DNA of 64,000 bases. Origin: Acrocarpospora pleiomorpha (lineage in GTDB: Bacteria > Actinomycetota > Actinomycetes > Streptosporangiales > Streptosporangiaceae). Position numbers and translations under genes: made by a program. The stretch spans positions 28,285 through 92,284 of the forward strand of contig NZ_BLAF01000013.1 in assembly GCF_009687885.1 (NCBI RefSeq), given 5' to 3'. Below the pieces are notes generated by a model, which saw nothing but the letters and a program-made list of their open reading frames with translations, made no database searches and was not told the DNA's origin. Shown here one piece after another: positions 62,172-64,000 of this stretch (its first letter is position 1; each line of letters starts with the position of its first letter).

Positions 62172-63067
62172 AACGCCTGTCGATCGGGGTGATGTTTCCG
62201 TCGTCCCGGAGCGAGGCCGTCGATGTCCGGGCCTGCGCGCGTCACGCCGAGGACCTCGGCCTGGACGCGCTGTTCACCGGTGACCACCTCGCCGCCAGCG
62301 TGGGGACCAGGGAGAGCACCCTCACCCTCGCCACCGTGGCCGCGGTCACCGAGCGTCTGCGGATCGGGTTCGGGGTGATGGTCCTCGCGCTGCGCCACCC
62401 GGCCTGGGCCGCCAAGCAGATCGCGACTCTCCAGCACCTGTCCGGAGACCGGGTCATCCTCGGGGTCGGCTCCGGCGGCGCGGTGCACGGCAGCACAGCC
62501 TGGGAAGCGGTCGAAGTCCCGTACGCCGAGCGCGGCCGCCGTACCGACGCCGCGTTGGAAGTGCTGCCCGACCTGGTCACCGGCCGGTCGGCGGTGCTGC
62601 GATCCGGCGTCCCCATCACCTTGACCCCGGGAGCGACCATGCCACCCGTCTGGGTGGGCGGCGGTTCCCGAGCGGCACTGCGCCGCGCCGCCCGATACGC
62701 GGACGCCTGGTTCCCCTCAATGATCACCGCGACGGCGGTCGCCGAAGGCCGCCGCGAGCTGGCTGAACTCGCCGCCACGTACGGACGCCCGATACCGCAT
62801 CTCGCCGTCGGCGGCAGCGTACTGCTCGGCCCCGCCCCGTCCCCGTCACTGCTCAGCGACGCCACGGCCGGACTCACCCAGTACGGCGTGCCTCCCGAGG
62901 TCGCCGCCCACCTGCCGATCACCGGCCCCCCGCCCCAGGCGGCCGAACGCTTCCGCGAGTACGCCGAAGCCGGCGCCGACCACCTGGTCCTCGGCGTCAT
63001 CGGCGACGACTGGCAGCACCAGTGCGAACTGATCGCCGAAGCCCGCTCACTGGCAGAACTGCCCTGA
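62168..63067 (+). CDS. LLM-class F420-dependent oxidoreductase
   Basis: 299 residues, a complete luciferase-like protein: MKRLSIGVMFPSSRSEAV, DALFTGDHLAAS, HPAWAAKQIATLQHLSGDRV, PPVWVGGGSRAALRRAARYAD and HLVLGVIGDDW. The F420 preference is inferred from the actinobacterial context. Coupled to the quinone reductase-like gene. This pair probably reduces a toxic or foreign compound sensed by the TetR regulator. Confidence 0.8.
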   Translation: MKRLSIGVMFPSSRSEAVDVRACARHAEDLGLDALFTGDHLAASVGTRESTLTLATVAAVTERLRIGFGVMVLALRHPAWAAKQIATLQHLSGDRVILGVGSGGAVHGSTAWEAVEVPYAERGRRTDAALEVLPDLVTGRSAVLRSGVPITLTPGATMPPVWVGGGSRAALRRAARYADAWFPSMITATAVAEGRRELAELAATYGRPIPHLAVGGSVLLGPAPSPSLLSDATAGLTQYGVPPEVAAHLPITGPPPQAAERFREYAEAGADHLVLGVIGDDWQHQCELIAEARSLAELP

Positions 63068-63090
63068 TCAACACCGGCCCGGCCGCAGTC

Positions 63091-64000
63091 TCAGACGGCT
63101 CGGGCGATGCAGATGCGTGCGTTCAGCCGTGGGCCGGCCTCGTAGAACATGTAGCTGACGCCGTCCTGGGTGCCGAATGACGGGGCCGCCACTCTGCCGT
63201 TGTCGGAGGCGATCGGGGAGTGGAAGACGCCGAGGTGCGTCTCCCGGTCGAAGGCGTTGCCGACCTCGGTGAGCCGCATTCTGCCGTCGTTGCCGTGGTA
63301 GGCCACGTAGGTGGTTCCGTTGCGCTTGACGAGGTGCGCGCCGGAGATGTCGGTCAGGCCGTCGGGTTCGGGGTTCACCAGCGGGGTCGCGCTGAACTGC
63401 CAGTTGTCCCAGCCGTTGGGGGACCAGCCGTAGAAGATGCGGCGGCCGTTGCGCACGCCCATGAAGATCATCACGTACTTGTTGCCCCGGCCGGGCAGTG
63501 AGTGCTCGAAGACCCTCGCGTAGGAGGTCTCGGAGGTGCCGGGCACCAGGCGGGTGCTCAGGATCGGGGTCTCGTTGGTGAAGTTGATGCCGTCGGTGGA
63601 GCGGGCCACGCGTGTGGTGTAGTTCTCGCCGTGGAAGTAACAGAAGAACTGCCTGGTGGCGGCGTCCCAGGTCACGTGTGGTGAGGACACGTGGGAGACC
63701 GTGGTGGTCGGCAGGCGGTTGTCGATGAGCGGGTTGCCCGAGTAGTCGTCGAACGGTCCGGCCAGGGAGTTGGCGAAGGCCACGCAGATGCCGCCGGGGT
63801 CCTCGTGGGGGGCGTAGTACAGGTAGTAGCGCGCCCGGGGGTTGCTGAGCTTGTCGTACATCCCTCTGATGCAGGGGAAGATGAACTCCCCCGTGGGGTT
63901 GTGGCTGAGCGGTAAGGCCAGCGCGTCGCGCAGGTAGCGGTAGGTCGGCATCCCGGCGGGGCCCGCCGCCGCGCTCGCGGGCGATCCGAGTCCCAGGCTC
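63091..64000 (-). CDS. Secreted GH43-like glycosidase, N-terminus outside window
   Basis: About 300 residues of a beta-propeller glycosidase: YYLYYAPHEDPGGICVAFAN, the sites SSPHVTWDAATRQFF and GAHLVKRNGTTYVAYHGND. The frame stays open to base 64000, and the residues before the internal ATG at 63951 read SLGLGSPASAAAGPAG, a signal-peptide end. So the true start lies beyond the right edge. It may act on arabinan or a related side chain, in line with the arabinofuranosidase at 39.7 kb. Catalytic acids cannot be fixed without an alignment. Confidence 0.7.
   Translation of the reverse strand, partial: SLGLGSPASAAAGPAGMPTYRYLRDALALPLSHNPTGEFIFPCIRGMYDKLSNPRARYYLYYAPHEDPGGICVAFANSLAGPFDDYSGNPLIDNRLPTTTVSHVSSPHVTWDAATRQFFCYFHGENYTTRVARSTDGINFTNETPILSTRLVPGTSETSYARVFEHSLPGRGNKYVMIFMGVRNGRRIFYGWSPNGWDNWQFSATPLVNPEPDGLTDISGAHLVKRNGTTYVAYHGNDGRMRLTEVGNAFDRETHLGVFHSPIASDNGRVAAPSFGTQDGVSYMFYEAGPRLNARICIARAV

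Overview
The window looks like the chromosome of a high-GC actinomycete, most likely a filamentous member of the Streptosporangiales. Supporting signs are GC-rich codon use with many GTG starts, an actinobacterial DUF2637 membrane protein, a PF04672-type methyltransferase, F420-type luciferase-like proteins, a probable mycothiol-dependent maleylpyruvate isomerase and a mycofactocin-type SDR tail. The genus is inferred. There is no rRNA, complete tRNA or CRISPR array.

Region 1 (1-19.4 kb) is an accessory, mosaic region. It opens with the C-terminal part of one pPIWI-RE protein (prokaryotic Argonaute-like, RNase H fold). Remnants follow: a tRNA 3'-half that looks like an old attachment site, a DUF2637 protein, a frameshifted phage tape-measure fragment, a DUF4145 protein, an iteron-like repeat block, the tail of a lantibiotic dehydratase, an integrase tail, an orphan nuclease toxin with its SMI1/KNR4 immunity gene, and an HTH/TPR regulator broken by an amber codon. 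The centre of interest is 10.8-17.5 kb: a small membrane protein translationally coupled to a nucleotide-processing-like/Nudix fusion protein, then a second small membrane protein coupled to a 1170-residue pPIWI-RE with an unusual N-terminal extension, followed by a convergent XRE regulator with two palindromic operators. After it come decayed genes, including two copies of a VYQA(G/A)RDQ amyloid-signalling-like motif.

Region 2 (19.4-38.5 kb) is a catabolic island. Its first 8.4 kb are bounded by a 92-bp inverted repeat, the right copy lying beside a transposase remnant. It carries SDR oxidoreductases, several SnoaL/NTF2-fold proteins, a sugar-type ABC importer, an M24-fold protein with altered metal ligands, IclR and LysR regulators, an acyl-CoA ligase, an MBL-fold hydrolase and a tight gentisate module (dioxygenase, fumarylpyruvate hydrolase, probable maleylpyruvate isomerase). 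The natural substrate is not evident, but the end of the route is gentisate to central metabolism.

Region 3 (38.5-64 kb) is more chromosomal in character: a methyltransferase, a secreted arabinofuranosidase behind LacI-type operators, a secreted serine hydrolase, an AbiE-like toxin-antitoxin pair, a DUF6745 pair, a deleted luciferase-like pseudogene, DJ-1/PfpI and GlxA-type proteins, a double-unit histidine kinase, and a seven-gene leftward cluster (P450, SDR, FAD monooxygenase, cupin, ABC importer) that looks like uptake and oxidation of an aromatic compound. A TetR gene with a duplicated operator faces a quinone reductase-like gene and an F420-type oxidoreductase. The window ends inside a secreted GH43-like glycosidase gene.
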